A DNA stretch of 64,000 nucleotides from Qipengyuania huizhouensis (GCF_019711635.1 NZ_JAIGNT010000002.1:186001-250000); one strand, 5' to 3'. Positions 9,228 through 20,166 are shown, counted from the first letter of the stretch. Notes: generated from the letters alone by a model not told the origin. Numbers and translations: made by a program.

Positions 9228-11614
9228 AGTTCTCGCTCGAATGGCTGAAGTACTTCCTCGACACCGATGCCAGCGTGGCGGACATCGCGGCTGCGCTCAA
9301 TCGCATCGGTCACGAAGTCGAAGGGATCGAGGACCCGGCCGAAAAGCTCCAGGGCTTCCGGGTCGCCAGGGTGCTGACGGCTTCGCCGCATCCCGATGCC
9401 GACAAGCTCCAGGTGCTGACCGTCGATACCGGTGAGGGCGATCCGCTGCAGGTCGTCTGCGGCGCGCCCAATGCACGCGCTGGCATGAAGGGCGTGCTCG
9501 GCCTGCCCGGCGCGGTGGTTCCTGCCAATGGCATGGAGCTGCGCAAGAGCGCGATCCGCGGCGTCGAATCCAACGGCATGATGTGCTCCGTGCGCGAGCT
9601 CGAACTGGGCGACGAGCAGGACGGCATTATCGAGCTGCCCGAGGATGCGCCGGTCGGCATGGGCATGGCTGAGTATCACGAAGCCTCCCCCGTGTTCGAC
9701 GTGGCGATCACCCCGAACCGCCCCGATTGCATGGGCGTGATGGGCATCGCCCGCGATCTTGCGGCGGCAGGGCTCGGCACGTTCAGGCCGATCGAGATCT
9801 CGGACATCGCCGCCAAGGGCGATTGCCCGGTGGAAATCCGCATCGACGATCCCGAAGGCTGTCCGGCATTCTATGGCCGGGTCATTCGCGGGGTGAAGAA
9901 CGGCAGCAGTCCGGAATGGATGCAGCGCCGCCTGATCGCGGCGGGCCAGCGGCCGATTTCGGCGCTGGTCGATGCAACCAACTATCTCATGCTCGCTTTC
10001 GGGCGCCCGGCGCATGTCTATGACCTCGCCAAGCTGTCGGGCGCAATGGTCGCGCGGCACGCCGGTGACGGCGAGACCTTCGATGCGCTGAACGAGAAGA
10101 CCTATACGCTCGACAGCACGATGACCGTGATCGCCGACGACAAGGGCGTCCACGATATTGCGGGCATCATGGGCGGTGCCCATTCGGGTGCAAGCGAGGA
10201 GACGACCGACGTCCTCCTCGAAATCGCCTATTTCGATCCCGAGCGGATCGGCGTGACCGGCCGCAAGCTGGGCCTCGCTTCCGATGCGCGCACACGCTTC
10301 GAGCGCGGCGTCGATCCGGAGTTTCTTGACGACGGTCTCGCAATCCTGACCAGCCTGATCACGAAGACCTGCGGCGGAGAACCCACCGAAGCTGTCCGTG
10401 CCGGCACTCCGCCTGCCGAGGCCAAGTCGCTTACCTTCGACCCCAGCCTTACCGCGCGCCTTGGCGGTCTCGACGTGGCGAATGACGAGCAGCGGGCCAT
10501 TCTCGAATCGCTGGATTTCAAGGTTTCGGACGACTGGGTGGTGACCTGTCCCCCCCGCCGCCACGACATCGAAGGCCCTGCCGACCTGGTGGAAGAGGTC
10601 GTCCGCATCCACGGCATCGACAATGTCGCCAGCACGCCGCTGCCGCGCCGCCCGGGCGTGGCACTGCCGACCGCGACGCCGATGCAGGCGATGGAGCGCA
10701 AGCTGCGCCGTGCAGCTGCCGCACGCGGCCTCAACGAGGCGATAACCTGGTCCTTCCTTCCCGCTGCCGAAGCCGGGTATTTCGCCGACGGGGCCGAGCT
10801 ATGGGTGCTCGAAAACCCGATCAGCGAAGACATGAAGGTGATGCGGCCCTCGCTCATTCCCGGCCTGCTCTCCGCCGCCAAGCGCAATGCCGACCGGGGC
10901 GCGGACGGTGCGCGCCTGTTCGAGATCGGTCGGCGCTATTTCCGCGGGGCGGACGGTGCGAGCGACGAGAAACCGACGCTCGGCGTCGTGCTCTCGGGCG
11001 AGAAAATGCAACGCGGCTGGGCGCACGGGAAAGCGCAGCCATTCGATGCCTATGACGCGAAGGCAGAAGCCGTGGCGCTGCTCGAAGCGGCAGGCGCGCC
11101 CGTTGCCAATCTCATGGTGATGGGCGAGGCGGGCGACCAGTTCCATCCCGGCCAGTCGGCCACGCTGCGGCTCGGCCCCAAGAACGTCCTCGCCCGCTTC
11201 GGTGCACTACACCCGAATACCTGCCGGGCCTTCGACGTCGACGGGCCGGTAATGGCGGCCGAGATCTTTCTCGATGCCATCCCTGCAAAGAAGAGCGGCG
11301 GCGGGTTCGCCCGCGCTGCCTATGCGCCCCCGGCGCTGCAGGCGGTCACGCGCGATTTCGCCTTCCTCGTCCCTGCGGACCTTGCGGCGGGCGATCTCGT
11401 CAAGGCGGTGCGCGGTGCGGACAAGAAGGCCGTGGTCGATGCGCGCGTGTTCGACGTGTTCGCCGGGCAGGGTGTACCCGAAGGCAAGAAGTCGGTCGCG
11501 GTCGAGGTCATCCTCCAGCCGGGCGACAAGAGCTTCACCGACGAGGAGATCAAGGCGATTTCCGACCGTGTGGTGGGGAACGCTGCCAAGCAGGGTGCGG
11601 AGCTGCGCGGATGA
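9224..11614 (+). CDS. pheT: Phenylalanine--tRNA ligase beta subunit
   Basis: A 796-residue beta subunit. It contains an N-terminal tRNA-binding OB domain ([24 protein letters not shown]), the B3/B4 editing domain (residues about 210-390), B5 (from about 395), the catalytic-like core and a C-terminal anticodon-binding ferredoxin-like domain ([16 protein letters not shown] onward). The ATG at 9224 overlaps the pheS stop by four bases. Its own stop overlaps the start of the next SDR gene in ATGA. Confidence 0.97.
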   Translation: MKFSLEWLKYFLDTDASVADIAAALNRIGHEVEGIEDPAEKLQGFRVARVLTASPHPDADKLQVLTVDTGEGDPLQVVCGAPNARAGMKGVLGLPGAVVPANGMELRKSAIRGVESNGMMCSVRELELGDEQDGIIELPEDAPVGMGMAEYHEASPVFDVAITPNRPDCMGVMGIARDLAAAGLGTFRPIEISDIAAKGDCPVEIRIDDPEGCPAFYGRVIRGVKNGSSPEWMQRRLIAAGQRPISALVDATNYLMLAFGRPAHVYDLAKLSGAMVARHAGDGETFDALNEKTYTLDSTMTVIADDKGVHDIAGIMGGAHSGASEETTDVLLEIAYFDPERIGVTGRKLGLASDARTRFERGVDPEFLDDGLAILTSLITKTCGGEPTEAVRAGTPPAEAKSLTFDPSLTARLGGLDVANDEQRAILESLDFKVSDDWVVTCPPRRHDIEGPADLVEEVVRIHGIDNVASTPLPRRPGVALPTATPMQAMERKLRRAAAARGLNEAITWSFLPAAEAGYFADGAELWVLENPISEDMKVMRPSLIPGLLSAAKRNADRGADGARLFEIGRRYFRGADGASDEKPTLGVVLSGEKMQRGWAHGKAQPFDAYDAKAEAVALLEAAGAPVANLMVMGEAGDQFHPGQSATLRLGPKNVLARFGALHPNTCRAFDVDGPVMAAEIFLDAIPAKKSGGGFARAAYAPPALQAVTRDFAFLVPADLAAGDLVKAVRGADKKAVVDARVFDVFAGQGVPEGKKSVAVEVILQPGDKSFTDEEIKAISDRVVGNAAKQGAELRG

Positions 11615-12360
11615 GGACGGCACTGGTCACAGGCGCAACTGCCGGAATCGGCGAAGCGACCGTCCGCACGCTGGTCGGGAGCGGCTGGCGCTGCGTGGCG
11701 ACCGGGCGGCGCAAGGAACGGCTCGATGCGCTGGTGGACGAGCTGGGGCCGGACAAGGTTCACGCGGCCTGTTTCGACGTGACCGACGAGGCCGCGCGCG
11801 ATGCGGCGCTCGATGCATTGCCCGATGCCTTTGCGGGGATCGACCTGCTGGTGAACAATGCCGGTCTCGCGCTCGGCACCAGTCCGGCGCAGGACAGCGA
11901 TCTGGCCGACTGGAAGACCATGATCGAAACCAATGTCACGGCGCTGGTTTCGCTGACCCACAAGCTGCTGCCGGTCCTGATCGAACGCAAGGGCGCGATC
12001 GTGAACCTGTCCTCCGTGGCGGCGAATTATCCCTATACGGGCGGCAACGTCTATGGCGGGACCAAGGCCTTCGTGCGCCAGTTCACGCTGGGGCTGCGCA
12101 GCGATCTCCACGGCACCGGCGTGCGCGTGTGTTCGATAGAGCCGGGCATGGTCGAGACGGAATTCACGCTTGTGCGGACCGGCGGCAATGCCGAGGCGCA
12201 TGAGAAGCTTTATGGCGGTGCCGATCCCATGACCGCCGGGGACATTGCCGAAACGATCCGCTGGGTGGCCGAACTGCCCCCGCACCTCAATATCAACACG
12301 CTCGAACTGATGCCGGTGAGCCAGAGCTACGCCGGTTTCCAGGTTGCGCGGGAACCCTGA
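11611..12360 (+). CDS. Short-chain dehydrogenase, YdfG-like
   Basis: A 249-residue classical SDR with TGATAGIG (cofactor), NNAG, the catalytic set NLSSVAANYPYTGGNVYGGTKAF (Ser, Tyr, Lys) and the C-terminal LNINTLELMPVSQSYAGF typical of YdfG, the 3-hydroxy acid/malonic semialdehyde dehydrogenase family. Substrate is inferred only at family level. It is translationally coupled to pheT by an ATGA overlap although the functions look unrelated. A REP-like repeat follows immediately. Confidence 0.88.
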   Translation: MRTALVTGATAGIGEATVRTLVGSGWRCVATGRRKERLDALVDELGPDKVHAACFDVTDEAARDAALDALPDAFAGIDLLVNNAGLALGTSPAQDSDLADWKTMIETNVTALVSLTHKLLPVLIERKGAIVNLSSVAANYPYTGGNVYGGTKAFVRQFTLGLRSDLHGTGVRVCSIEPGMVETEFTLVRTGGNAEAHEKLYGGADPMTAGDIAETIRWVAELPPHLNINTLELMPVSQSYAGFQVAREP

Positions 12361-12368
12361 CCTCCAGC

Positions 12369-12462
12369 CGTTCGCCCTGAGCCTGTCGAAGGGCCGCCCT
12401 TCTTCTTTCAGGAGCGGCGGCGGAAGTGAAGGACAGGGCTTCGACAAGCTCAGCCCGAACGG
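12369..12462. repeat. REP-like inverted repeat between SDR and prfC
   Basis: The left arm at 12369-12394 (begins CGTTCGCCCTGAGCCTGTCG) and the right arm at 12435-12462 (TTCGACAAGCTCAGCCCGAA core) are imperfect reverse complements separated by about 40 bases. This sequence type (translating as FDRLRANG in one frame) is scattered between genes in many sphingomonads and other bacteria. It may form an mRNA hairpin separating the pheST-SDR transcript from prfC. Copy number cannot be judged from this window. Confidence 0.75.
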
Positions 12463-12480
12463 GATAGATAGAAAAATCTC

Positions 12481-14004
12481 ATGACCTCAGACCGCCGCAC
12501 ATTCGCCATCATCTCGCACCCCGACGCGGGTAAGACCACGCTGACCGAGAAGCTGCTGCTGACCGGCGGCGCGATCCATCTTGCGGGCGAGGTCAAGGCG
12601 CGCGGGCAGGCGCGGCGGGCGCGGTCCGACTGGATGAAGATCGAGCAGCAGCGCGGCATCTCGGTCACCTCCAGCGTGATGACCTTCGAGCGTGAGGGTA
12701 TCACCTTCAACCTGCTCGACACGCCGGGGCACGAGGATTTCTCCGAAGACACCTACCGGACGCTGACTGCGGTCGATTCGGCCATCATGGTGATCGACGC
12801 GGCCAAGGGCATCGAGCCGCAGACGCGCAAGCTGTTCGAGGTCTGCCGCTTGCGCAGCGTGCCGATCATCACCTTCGTCAACAAGGTCGACCGCGAAGGG
12901 CGCCCGGTCTTCGAACTGCTCGACGAGATCGCCGACATGCTGGCGCTCGATGTCAGCCCGCAGATGTATCCCGTGGGCATGGGCGGCGAATTCCAGGGCA
13001 TTCTCGATTTCGCTTCGGGCGACGTGGTGGTGCCCGAAGGCCCGTCGAAGGAATTCAAGGGCAAGCGCGTGGCGAATTTCGACCTGCCCGAAGCCGTGGC
13101 CGAGAATATCGAGCTGGCGCAGATCGGTTATCCGGAATTCGACCTCGAAGCCTATCGCAATGGCGATCTCACCCCGGTCTATTTCGGATCGGCGCTGAAG
13201 GGCTTCGGTGTGACCGAACTGATCGAGGCGATCGCGAAATACGCCCCGCCGCCGCGTCCGCAGCCCGCGGGCGAGGAGCAGATCAGCCCGGACCGCGACG
13301 AGGTGACCGGCTTCATCTTCAAGGTGCAGGCCAATATGGACCCCAATCACCGTGACCGCATCGCCTTCATGCGGCAGGTGTCGGGCACCTTCAAACGCGG
13401 CATGAAGCTGACGCCCAGCGGCCTCGGCAAGCCGGTCGCGATCCATTCGCCGATCCTGTTCTTTGCGCAGGACCGCGAAGTGGCCGACACCGCCGAGCCG
13501 GGCGACATTATCGGCATTCCCAACCACGGCACGCTGCGCGTGGGCGATACGCTGAGCGAGAAGAACCAGACCCGCTTCACCGGCCTGCCCAACTTCGCGC
13601 CGGAAATCCTGCGCCGCGTCGCGCTGGTCGATCCGACCAAGACGAAGCAGCTCAGGAAGGCGCTCGACGACCTGTCCGAAGAGGGCGTGATCCAGGTCTT
13701 CTATCCGCAGCTCGGCGGGCAGTGGATTATCGGCGTGGTGGGCCAGCTGCAGCTCGACGTGCTGATTTCGCGCCTCTCCGCCGAATACAAGGTCGAGGCG
13801 AAGCTGGAGGCTTCTCCCTTCGCCACCGCGCGCTGGATCAAGGGCGACGACAAGGCGCTGGCCGAGTTCGAGAAGTTCAACCTGACGAACCTCGCCAAGG
13901 ACCGCGATGGCGATCTCGTCTTCATGGCGAAAAGCCCGTGGGACGTGAATTACCAGGAAGAGAAGAACCCGGACCTCGCCTTTTCGGCCACGAAGGAGCG
14001 TTGA
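12481..14004 (+). CDS. prfC: Peptide chain release factor 3
   Basis: A GTPase that recycles RF1/RF2 after peptide release. The 507 residues contain the G1 motif SHPDAGKTTL (near residue 13), the switch region EQQRGISVTSSVM, G3 DTPGHEDFSED and G4 NKVD, then the beta-barrel and RF3 C-terminal domains (LGGQWIIGVVGQLQLDVL). The ATG at 12481 directly follows the REP-like repeat. Length is slightly below the 529 residues of the E. coli protein. Confidence 0.96.
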   Translation: MTSDRRTFAIISHPDAGKTTLTEKLLLTGGAIHLAGEVKARGQARRARSDWMKIEQQRGISVTSSVMTFEREGITFNLLDTPGHEDFSEDTYRTLTAVDSAIMVIDAAKGIEPQTRKLFEVCRLRSVPIITFVNKVDREGRPVFELLDEIADMLALDVSPQMYPVGMGGEFQGILDFASGDVVVPEGPSKEFKGKRVANFDLPEAVAENIELAQIGYPEFDLEAYRNGDLTPVYFGSALKGFGVTELIEAIAKYAPPPRPQPAGEEQISPDRDEVTGFIFKVQANMDPNHRDRIAFMRQVSGTFKRGMKLTPSGLGKPVAIHSPILFFAQDREVADTAEPGDIIGIPNHGTLRVGDTLSEKNQTRFTGLPNFAPEILRRVALVDPTKTKQLRKALDDLSEEGVIQVFYPQLGGQWIIGVVGQLQLDVLISRLSAEYKVEAKLEASPFATARWIKGDDKALAEFEKFNLTNLAKDRDGDLVFMAKSPWDVNYQEEKNPDLAFSATKER

Positions 14005-14041
14005 GGTTGAATCCGGCGCGGGGTTCAAGCAAAGGCCGCGC

Positions 14042-14911
14042 ATGACCATTCCCGGCCCGACCTCACAGACCTTCATTTCGCAGCGCCTGCGGCTCAACTA
14101 CCTCGACTGGGGCAATCGCGGAAAGCCGCCGCTGGTGCTCGTCCATGGCGGGCGCGACCATGCGCGTAGCTGGGACTGGGTGGCGGAGGAATTGCGCGAG
14201 GACTGGCACGTGGTGGCGATGGACCACCGTGGCCACGGCGATTCCGACTGGGTGAGCGACGGCAATTACCAAGCGAACGACATGGTCTATGACCTGGCGC
14301 AGCTGGTCCACCAGCTGGGCGTCGGCCCGGTGACCATCGTCAGCCATTCGATGGGCGGCAACGTCTCGCTCCGCTATGCCGGGACCTTCCCCGACATGGT
14401 GAAGAAGATCGTCGCCATCGAAGGGCTGGGGCCCAGCCCCAAGCGGCAGGCGGAGATGCGCGAGAAAAGCTATCCCGAGCGGCTCAACGAGTGGATCGGG
14501 CAGAAGCGCAAGGCGGCCGGTCGGACCCCGCGCAAATACGAAAGCATCGAAGCCGCCTTCGCCCGCATGATCGAGGAGAACAGCTATCTCACCGAAGATC
14601 AGGCGCGCCACCTCACCATTCACGGGGTGAACCGGAACGAGGACGGTACCTATAGCTGGAAGTTCGATCCGCATCTCAACGTCTGGCCGGTCGAGGATAT
14701 CGCCGACGAATTCCTCCATCAGACCTGGGCGGCGATCACCGCGCCGACGCTGCTGCTGTACGGGGCGGACAGCTGGGCCTCCAACCCCGAAGGCGACGGG
14801 CGGCTGGATCACTTCGCCAATGCGCAGGTGATCGAGTTCGAAAACGCCGGCCACTGGCTCCACCACGACCAGTTCGATCGCTTCATGGCGACGATCCGGG
14901 AATTTCTGTAG
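14042..14911 (+). CDS. Alpha/beta hydrolase
   Basis: A 289-residue protein with the alpha/beta-hydrolase fold signatures: oxyanion loop VLVHGGRDHARSWDW, nucleophile elbow SHSMGGN (Ser near residue 102) and C-terminal catalytic His in NAGHWLHHDQFD. DHRGHGDSDW follows strand 4. No signal peptide, so it is cytoplasmic. Substrate unknown (esterase, epoxide hydrolase-like or dehalogenase-like are all possible). It starts 37 bases after prfC and may be in the same transcript. Confidence 0.85.
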   Translation: MTIPGPTSQTFISQRLRLNYLDWGNRGKPPLVLVHGGRDHARSWDWVAEELREDWHVVAMDHRGHGDSDWVSDGNYQANDMVYDLAQLVHQLGVGPVTIVSHSMGGNVSLRYAGTFPDMVKKIVAIEGLGPSPKRQAEMREKSYPERLNEWIGQKRKAAGRTPRKYESIEAAFARMIEENSYLTEDQARHLTIHGVNRNEDGTYSWKFDPHLNVWPVEDIADEFLHQTWAAITAPTLLLYGADSWASNPEGDGRLDHFANAQVIEFENAGHWLHHDQFDRFMATIREFL

Positions 14912-14953
14912 GTCTCGCGGCACAAGCGGCGGGGATCATGCATTGAGACCCAT

Positions 14954-15655
14954 GTGCGCCTGACCTTCGCCAGCTATAATATCCACAAGGCCGTGGGGCT
15001 CGATCGCAAGCGCGATCCGGAGCGCATCCTTTCGGTCCTGCACGAAGTCGACGCCGATATCATCGCGCTGCAGGAGGCGGACCGCCGGATCGGCGCGCGC
15101 GAAACCTGCATCCCCCGCGCCGAGATCGACGATTCGCCCTGGCGGCTGGTCGAGGTGGCGAAGCGTCCGCGCAGCATCGGGTGGCACGGCAATGCCCTGC
15201 TCGTGCGGCGCAAGTTCGAGGTGCATGACGCCGAGCCGCTCGACCTCCCCACGCTCGAGCCGCGCGGCGCGGCGTGCGGCGAGATCACGGTCGAAGGCCA
15301 GCGCATCCGCATCATCGGTACGCATCTCGACCTGTCCGGGCTGAGACGGCGCGACCAGATCCGCTCGCTATGCGGCTTCGTGGACGGTTGTTCGCGCAAC
15401 CTGCCCTCGGTCATCATGGGGGATTTCAACCAGTGGGGCAGGGCGACCGGGGCCATGCGCGAGTTCGCCGATCGCTGGGCGGTCGTGACCCCGGGCAAAA
15501 GCTACCCCTCGCGCCAGCCGGTCGCCGCGCTCGACCGCATTGTGGCGAGCACCCATTGGAAGTGCGTCGAGTCCAGGGTGCACCATACCGGCCTGTCCGC
15601 CATTGCCTCCGACCATCTTCCGGTCGTGGCGACGCTAGAGCTGATTAATAAATAA
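14954..15655 (+). CDS. Endonuclease/exonuclease/phosphatase family protein
   Basis: A 233-residue protein of the EEP superfamily: SYNIHKAVG at the N-terminus, the Mg-binding Glu in LQEADRR, THLDLSGLRRRDQI, GDFNQWG and the terminal catalytic SDHLPVVA. It hydrolyses phosphodiesters, but whether the substrate is DNA or a lipid is not visible. It starts with GTG, because the ATG two bases upstream hits a stop within four codons. The stop is followed by the glnK promoter region. Confidence 0.82.
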   Translation: MRLTFASYNIHKAVGLDRKRDPERILSVLHEVDADIIALQEADRRIGARETCIPRAEIDDSPWRLVEVAKRPRSIGWHGNALLVRRKFEVHDAEPLDLPTLEPRGAACGEITVEGQRIRIIGTHLDLSGLRRRDQIRSLCGFVDGCSRNLPSVIMGDFNQWGRATGAMREFADRWAVVTPGKSYPSRQPVAALDRIVASTHWKCVESRVHHTGLSAIASDHLPVVATLELINK

Positions 15656-15695
15656 CCACACGCCTATTATTTAGGCAATAAAACATCCCCACTAA

Positions 15696-16139
<444 letters not shown>

Positions 16140-16156
16140 CGCCTTGGAGGGACATC

Positions 16157-17497
16157 ATGACCATGCCTAATTTCATGCGCACCGCCGCCACGGCGACTGC
16201 CGCGCTCTTCACCGCTACTGCCGCCCATGCGCAGGAGGCCGCCGAAGTTGCGGCTGCCGTTCCCAATCCCGGCAACAATGCCTGGATGATGACCGCGACG
16301 GTCCTCGTCCTGCTCATGATCCTGCCGGGGCTCGCATTGTTCTATGGCGGCCTGACCCGGTCGAAGAACATGCTTTCCACCATGACCCAGATCGGCGCCA
16401 CCGCCGCGCTGGCGATGATCATCTGGGTGATGTGGGGCTATTCGCTCGCCTTCGGGGACACCACCTATGAAGGCACGCTGGGCCTGTTCATCAGCGGGGG
16501 GAGCTATTTCCTTGCCGGCACCGATGCGAGCAGCACGGCGGCCACCTTCACCGACGAGGTGATCAGCAAATACGTCTTCATCAGCTTCCAGATGACCTTC
16601 GCCGCGATCACCGCCGCGCTGATCCTGGGCGCGACGGCAGAACGCATGAAGTTCGGTGCGGTGATGGCCTTCGTGCCGATCTGGCTGACCATCGTCTATT
16701 TCCCGATCGCGCATATGGTCTGGGCCGGCGGCGGGCTGCTGTTCGAAGACGGCGCGCTCGATTTTGCAGGCGGCACCGTGGTGCACATCAATGCCGGTGT
16801 CTCCGGTCTCGTGCTGGCCTATCTCCTCGGCAAGCGCCGCGGCTGGCCGCAGGAGCCCATGATGCCGCACTCGATGACGCTGACCATGGTCGGCACCGGC
16901 CTTCTGTGGGTGGGCTGGTTCGGTTTCAACGCCGGTTCGGCGCTGGAAGCGGACGGCTCCGCAGGGCTTGCCATGATCAACACCTTCGTCGCGACTGCGG
17001 CAGGGGCGCTGGCATGGATGGTGATCGAGCGGCTTGCCGGTCACAAGGGATCGGCGCTCGGCTTCTGTTCGGGCGTGATCGCGGGCCTCGTTGCCGTCAC
17101 TCCGGCAGCAGGCAACAGCGGCCCCTTCGGCGCCATCCTGCTCGGCATCCTTAGCTCGGCCATCTGTTATTTCTTCGTCGCCAAGGTGAAGGCCAAGTTC
17201 GGCTATGACGACAGCCTCGACGCTTTCGGCATCCACGGCATCGGCGGCATCGTCGGCGCCATCGGTACGGCGGTGGTCTACCAGCCGTTCCTCGGCGGGC
17301 CCGGCGATGGCTCGACCGCGCTCGGCACGCAGTTCGGCATCCAGGTCTTCAGCGTCCTCGTGACGATCGCCTGGGCGGCAATCGGTACGCTGATCGCCGG
17401 CTTGATCGTCAAGGCACTGGTCGGCCTGCGTGTCACCGAAGAGGCCGAAGTCGAAGGGCTCGACATCTCCGAACATGGGGAGCGCGCCTACAACTAA
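16157..17497 (+). CDS. amtB: Ammonium transporter
   Basis: A 446-residue inner-membrane ammonium channel. It begins with a signal-like segment (residues 1-26, ending AAHAQ) and then about eleven hydrophobic helices. Family landmarks are WMMTATVLVLLMILPGLALFYGG, MVWAGGG, GGTVVHINAGVSG (pore His), GWFGFNAGS and DAFGIHGIGGIVG (second pore His). The ATG at 16157 with GGAGGG five bases upstream is preferred over the in-frame GTG at 16136. Cotranscribed with glnK. Confidence 0.96.
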   Translation: MTMPNFMRTAATATAALFTATAAHAQEAAEVAAAVPNPGNNAWMMTATVLVLLMILPGLALFYGGLTRSKNMLSTMTQIGATAALAMIIWVMWGYSLAFGDTTYEGTLGLFISGGSYFLAGTDASSTAATFTDEVISKYVFISFQMTFAAITAALILGATAERMKFGAVMAFVPIWLTIVYFPIAHMVWAGGGLLFEDGALDFAGGTVVHINAGVSGLVLAYLLGKRRGWPQEPMMPHSMTLTMVGTGLLWVGWFGFNAGSALEADGSAGLAMINTFVATAAGALAWMVIERLAGHKGSALGFCSGVIAGLVAVTPAAGNSGPFGAILLGILSSAICYFFVAKVKAKFGYDDSLDAFGIHGIGGIVGAIGTAVVYQPFLGGPGDGSTALGTQFGIQVFSVLVTIAWAAIGTLIAGLIVKALVGLRVTEEAEVEGLDISEHGERAYN

Positions 17498-17518
17498 CTA
17501 ACCAGAAATCACGAGTTC

Positions 17519-17632
17519 GGCGGGGCCGTCATTCTCTCCTCTCTCTCCTTGGGCGGCCCCGCCCAACCATGTTCCTCCTGCGAACATAGCCTACCACAGG
17601 GCCGGGACTTTCGAAGTTCCGGCCCCTTTTTT
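17519..17632 (+). terminator. Two hairpins ending the glnK-amtB transcript
   Basis: The first hairpin pairs GGCGGGGCCG (17519-17528) with CGGCCCCGCC (17554-17563) but has no T-run. The second is a classical terminator: GGGCCGGGACTT (17599-17610), a 3-base loop, AAGTTCCGGCCC (17614-17625) and TTTTTT at 17627-17632. The remaining bases up to the TonB gene at 17776 presumably hold its promoter; I recognise no specific site there. Confidence 0.85.
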
Positions 17633-17775
17633 CGGTTTTGGCAGGTGTGTCCCGTGTGTAACATTTCCTAAACAATCTTGGTCTGGCGAGCGGGCATGGA
17701 TTGTCTTTACGCAAATTCGGATTCACCATTTCTATGAGGAGAAGCCCTCTAAGGGCCTGAAAATGGGAGGGGAAT

Positions 17776-20166
17776 TTGAAAAAAATTTGCCAAATCAATC
17801 GCTTCTTCACGCGTCCGGCTCTGCTGGCCGGTAGCGCGCTGACCCTGACCGCCGTTCCCGTAGCGGCACAGGAGGTCGAGCAAGCCGAAGACGACAGCCA
17901 GGTCATCATCGTTACCGCAACGAAGCGCGACCAGGCGATCCAGGACGTTCCCTTCTCGATCAACGCCCAGACGCAGGAAGACATCCAGAAGTCCGGTGCA
18001 GCGACGCTTGAGGACCTTAGCCGCAATGTCGCGGGCCTGTCGGTCCAGAACCTCGGACCGGGGCAAAGCCAGGTTTCGGTACGCGGCGTTTCCGCCGGTC
18101 AGGTTGTACGCGATCAGCCGGGCGTGAAGGAACAGGTCGGCGTCTATCTCGACGAATCCGTCATCTCGCTCTCGCTTTTCACGCCCGATCTCGACCTTTT
18201 CGATCTCAACCGCGTCGAAACGCTGCGCGGTCCGCAGGGCACGCTGTTCGGTTCGGGCAGCGTCGGCGGGACGATCCGCTACATCACCAACCAGCCGGTC
18301 ATCGGCGTTGCGGAAGGGCAGGTCGAAGGTAACGTCAACCTCGTCGATGGCGATGATCTCGGCTGGCATCTCAAGGGAGCAGTCAACATACCGTTCGGCG
18401 ACAAGGCGGCCATGCGCGCAGTCGGCTATTACACGCGCTACGGCGGCTTCATCAATGCGATCGGCCCGGCAGGCGGCGAGGATGTGAACGATGGCGAGCG
18501 TTACGGCGGCCGTCTCGCTTTCCGCGTCGATACCGGCGACGGGTTCAGCCTGACCCCGCGACTGATCTATCAGAAGGTCAGCGCCAACGGCTTCAACCGG
18601 CAGGAGATCTACAATCTCTACGCCAATCCCTACCAGACCAATCCGACTACTTTCGATGAACGCGAACAGTATCTGAAACTGCGCGAGGCTTTCGAAGACG
18701 AAACGCTGATCGTCGACCTCGTGGCGGAGGCCGACCTTGGCGCGGTCGTACTGACTTCGGTGAGTTCCTATACCGATCGCGCCATCCTGGTGAGCCGCGA
18801 TGGGAGCGCCCTGACCGGTTCCGTTTCGGTCGATCTCGGCTATCCGGATGAAGGAATCGCGCTTCCCGCGAACCTGCGCGACACGACCGATGTTTCGGCC
18901 ATAACGCAAGAAGTGCGCCTGGCTTCGGATACAGGCGGGCCGTTCGAATGGGTGGTTGGAGGCTTCTATTCCCAAACCGACCGCTTTTATCGTCAACGCC
19001 TGCCCACGCCGGGCTATGCGGCGGTGACTGACGACACTCTGGGCGACGGAACTTCGGAAGCAGTTTCCAACGGGTTCCCGAACCTCGATTCTCCCTACAA
19101 TGCCGACCTGCCCTACGATCTCGAGCAGATCGCAGTGTTCGGGGAAGGCACCTATGCGCTGACCGACAAATTCGATGTGACGGTGGGCGCGCGCTATTAT
19201 GACTATAAGGAAGAGCGCGAATTCAATTCCGGCGGTCTCTTCGCCAATGGCGATAATGCTTTCGACCGAACCGCATCGGACGGGATCAGCCCCCGCCTGC
19301 TGCTGAGCTACGACGTGTCGGAATCGGTCACGGTGAATGCACAGGCCTCGAAGGGCTTCCGCCTCGGCGGGGTTAACGATCCGCTCAACATCACATTGTG
19401 TTCGCCGGAGGATGAAGCGCTGTTCGGAAGTTTTCAGACCTATGAGGATGAAACGCTTTGGAACTACGAGGTCGGTGCGAAGGCAACCGGTCGCGGATTC
19501 TATGCGAATGTCGCGGGCTTCTATAACGATATCAGCGATCTGCAGGTCACGCTCGACGCAGGAAGCTGCTCTTCCCGCGTGGTCTTCAACGTGCCCGAGG
19601 CCCACACCATGGGCCTCGAGGCGGAACTGGGCATCGAGCCTGTTCCCGGCCTTGATCTCGTCCTTTCAGGAAGCTGGATCGAAGCCGAATTCGACAGCAC
19701 CATCAGCGACGATGCTGCGCTTGTAGCCGCAACCGGTATTCGCGAAGGCAATCGCCTGGCTTCGGTGCCGAAGCTGCAGTTTACCGCTTCGGGCAGTTAC
19801 GAATGGCCCGTAAGCGATAGCGCCGATGCCTATTTCTCTGGCTCATGGAGCCACGTCGGTAACCGCTATACGCAGCCAGCCGACCAGGAAAACAACCCGC
19901 GCACCTTCGTGCACGGGCTACCCTATCTGGGCGCGCCGGCGGATGCCTCGACCACAGTCGACCTGTTGTTGCCGAGCTATGACATCGTGAACCTGAACGC
20001 AGGGATCGATTTCGTCTCCGGGCTCTCGCTCATCGTCTATGTGAACAATGTGCTGGACGAGAACGCATTGCTCAGCTTCGACCGCGAACGCGGCGGTCGT
20101 GCGAGGCTCGCCTATCGCACCAACACGCCGAGGACCTTCGGGCTGACTGTCCGCCAGAGCTGGTAA
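17776..20166 (+). CDS. TonB-dependent outer-membrane receptor
   Basis: A 796-residue receptor. A signal peptide (residues 1-32, ending VPVAAQ) is followed by a TonB-box-like IIVTATKR, a plug domain (QDVPFSINAQTQEDI to the conserved RVETLRGPQGTLFGSGSVGGTIRYIT) and a 22-strand beta-barrel with the closing sequence TPRTFGLTVRQSW. It imports a substrate I cannot identify; siderophore, glycan and flavonoid receptors of sphingomonads share this form. The start is TTG with GGGAGGGG seven bases upstream; no in-frame ATG precedes the signal peptide. It stands alone between two terminators. Confidence 0.92.
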   Translation: MKKICQINRFFTRPALLAGSALTLTAVPVAAQEVEQAEDDSQVIIVTATKRDQAIQDVPFSINAQTQEDIQKSGAATLEDLSRNVAGLSVQNLGPGQSQVSVRGVSAGQVVRDQPGVKEQVGVYLDESVISLSLFTPDLDLFDLNRVETLRGPQGTLFGSGSVGGTIRYITNQPVIGVAEGQVEGNVNLVDGDDLGWHLKGAVNIPFGDKAAMRAVGYYTRYGGFINAIGPAGGEDVNDGERYGGRLAFRVDTGDGFSLTPRLIYQKVSANGFNRQEIYNLYANPYQTNPTTFDEREQYLKLREAFEDETLIVDLVAEADLGAVVLTSVSSYTDRAILVSRDGSALTGSVSVDLGYPDEGIALPANLRDTTDVSAITQEVRLASDTGGPFEWVVGGFYSQTDRFYRQRLPTPGYAAVTDDTLGDGTSEAVSNGFPNLDSPYNADLPYDLEQIAVFGEGTYALTDKFDVTVGARYYDYKEEREFNSGGLFANGDNAFDRTASDGISPRLLLSYDVSESVTVNAQASKGFRLGGVNDPLNITLCSPEDEALFGSFQTYEDETLWNYEVGAKATGRGFYANVAGFYNDISDLQVTLDAGSCSSRVVFNVPEAHTMGLEAELGIEPVPGLDLVLSGSWIEAEFDSTISDDAALVAATGIREGNRLASVPKLQFTASGSYEWPVSDSADAYFSGSWSHVGNRYTQPADQENNPRTFVHGLPYLGAPADASTTVDLLLPSYDIVNLNAGIDFVSGLSLIVYVNNVLDENALLSFDRERGGRARLAYRTNTPRTFGLTVRQSW

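Noticed and set aside
9167..10612. 481-codon minus-strand frame opposite pheT
   Set aside because: Antisense shadow of pheT with no start signal or recognisable motif.
12487..14097. 536-codon minus-strand frame opposite prfC
   Set aside because: Antisense shadow of prfC with no domain signal.
17749..19605. 618-codon minus-strand frame opposite the TonB receptor
   Set aside because: It is a shadow of a GC-rich coding sequence. It has no family features, no ribosome-binding site, and the plus-strand protein is complete and recognisable.
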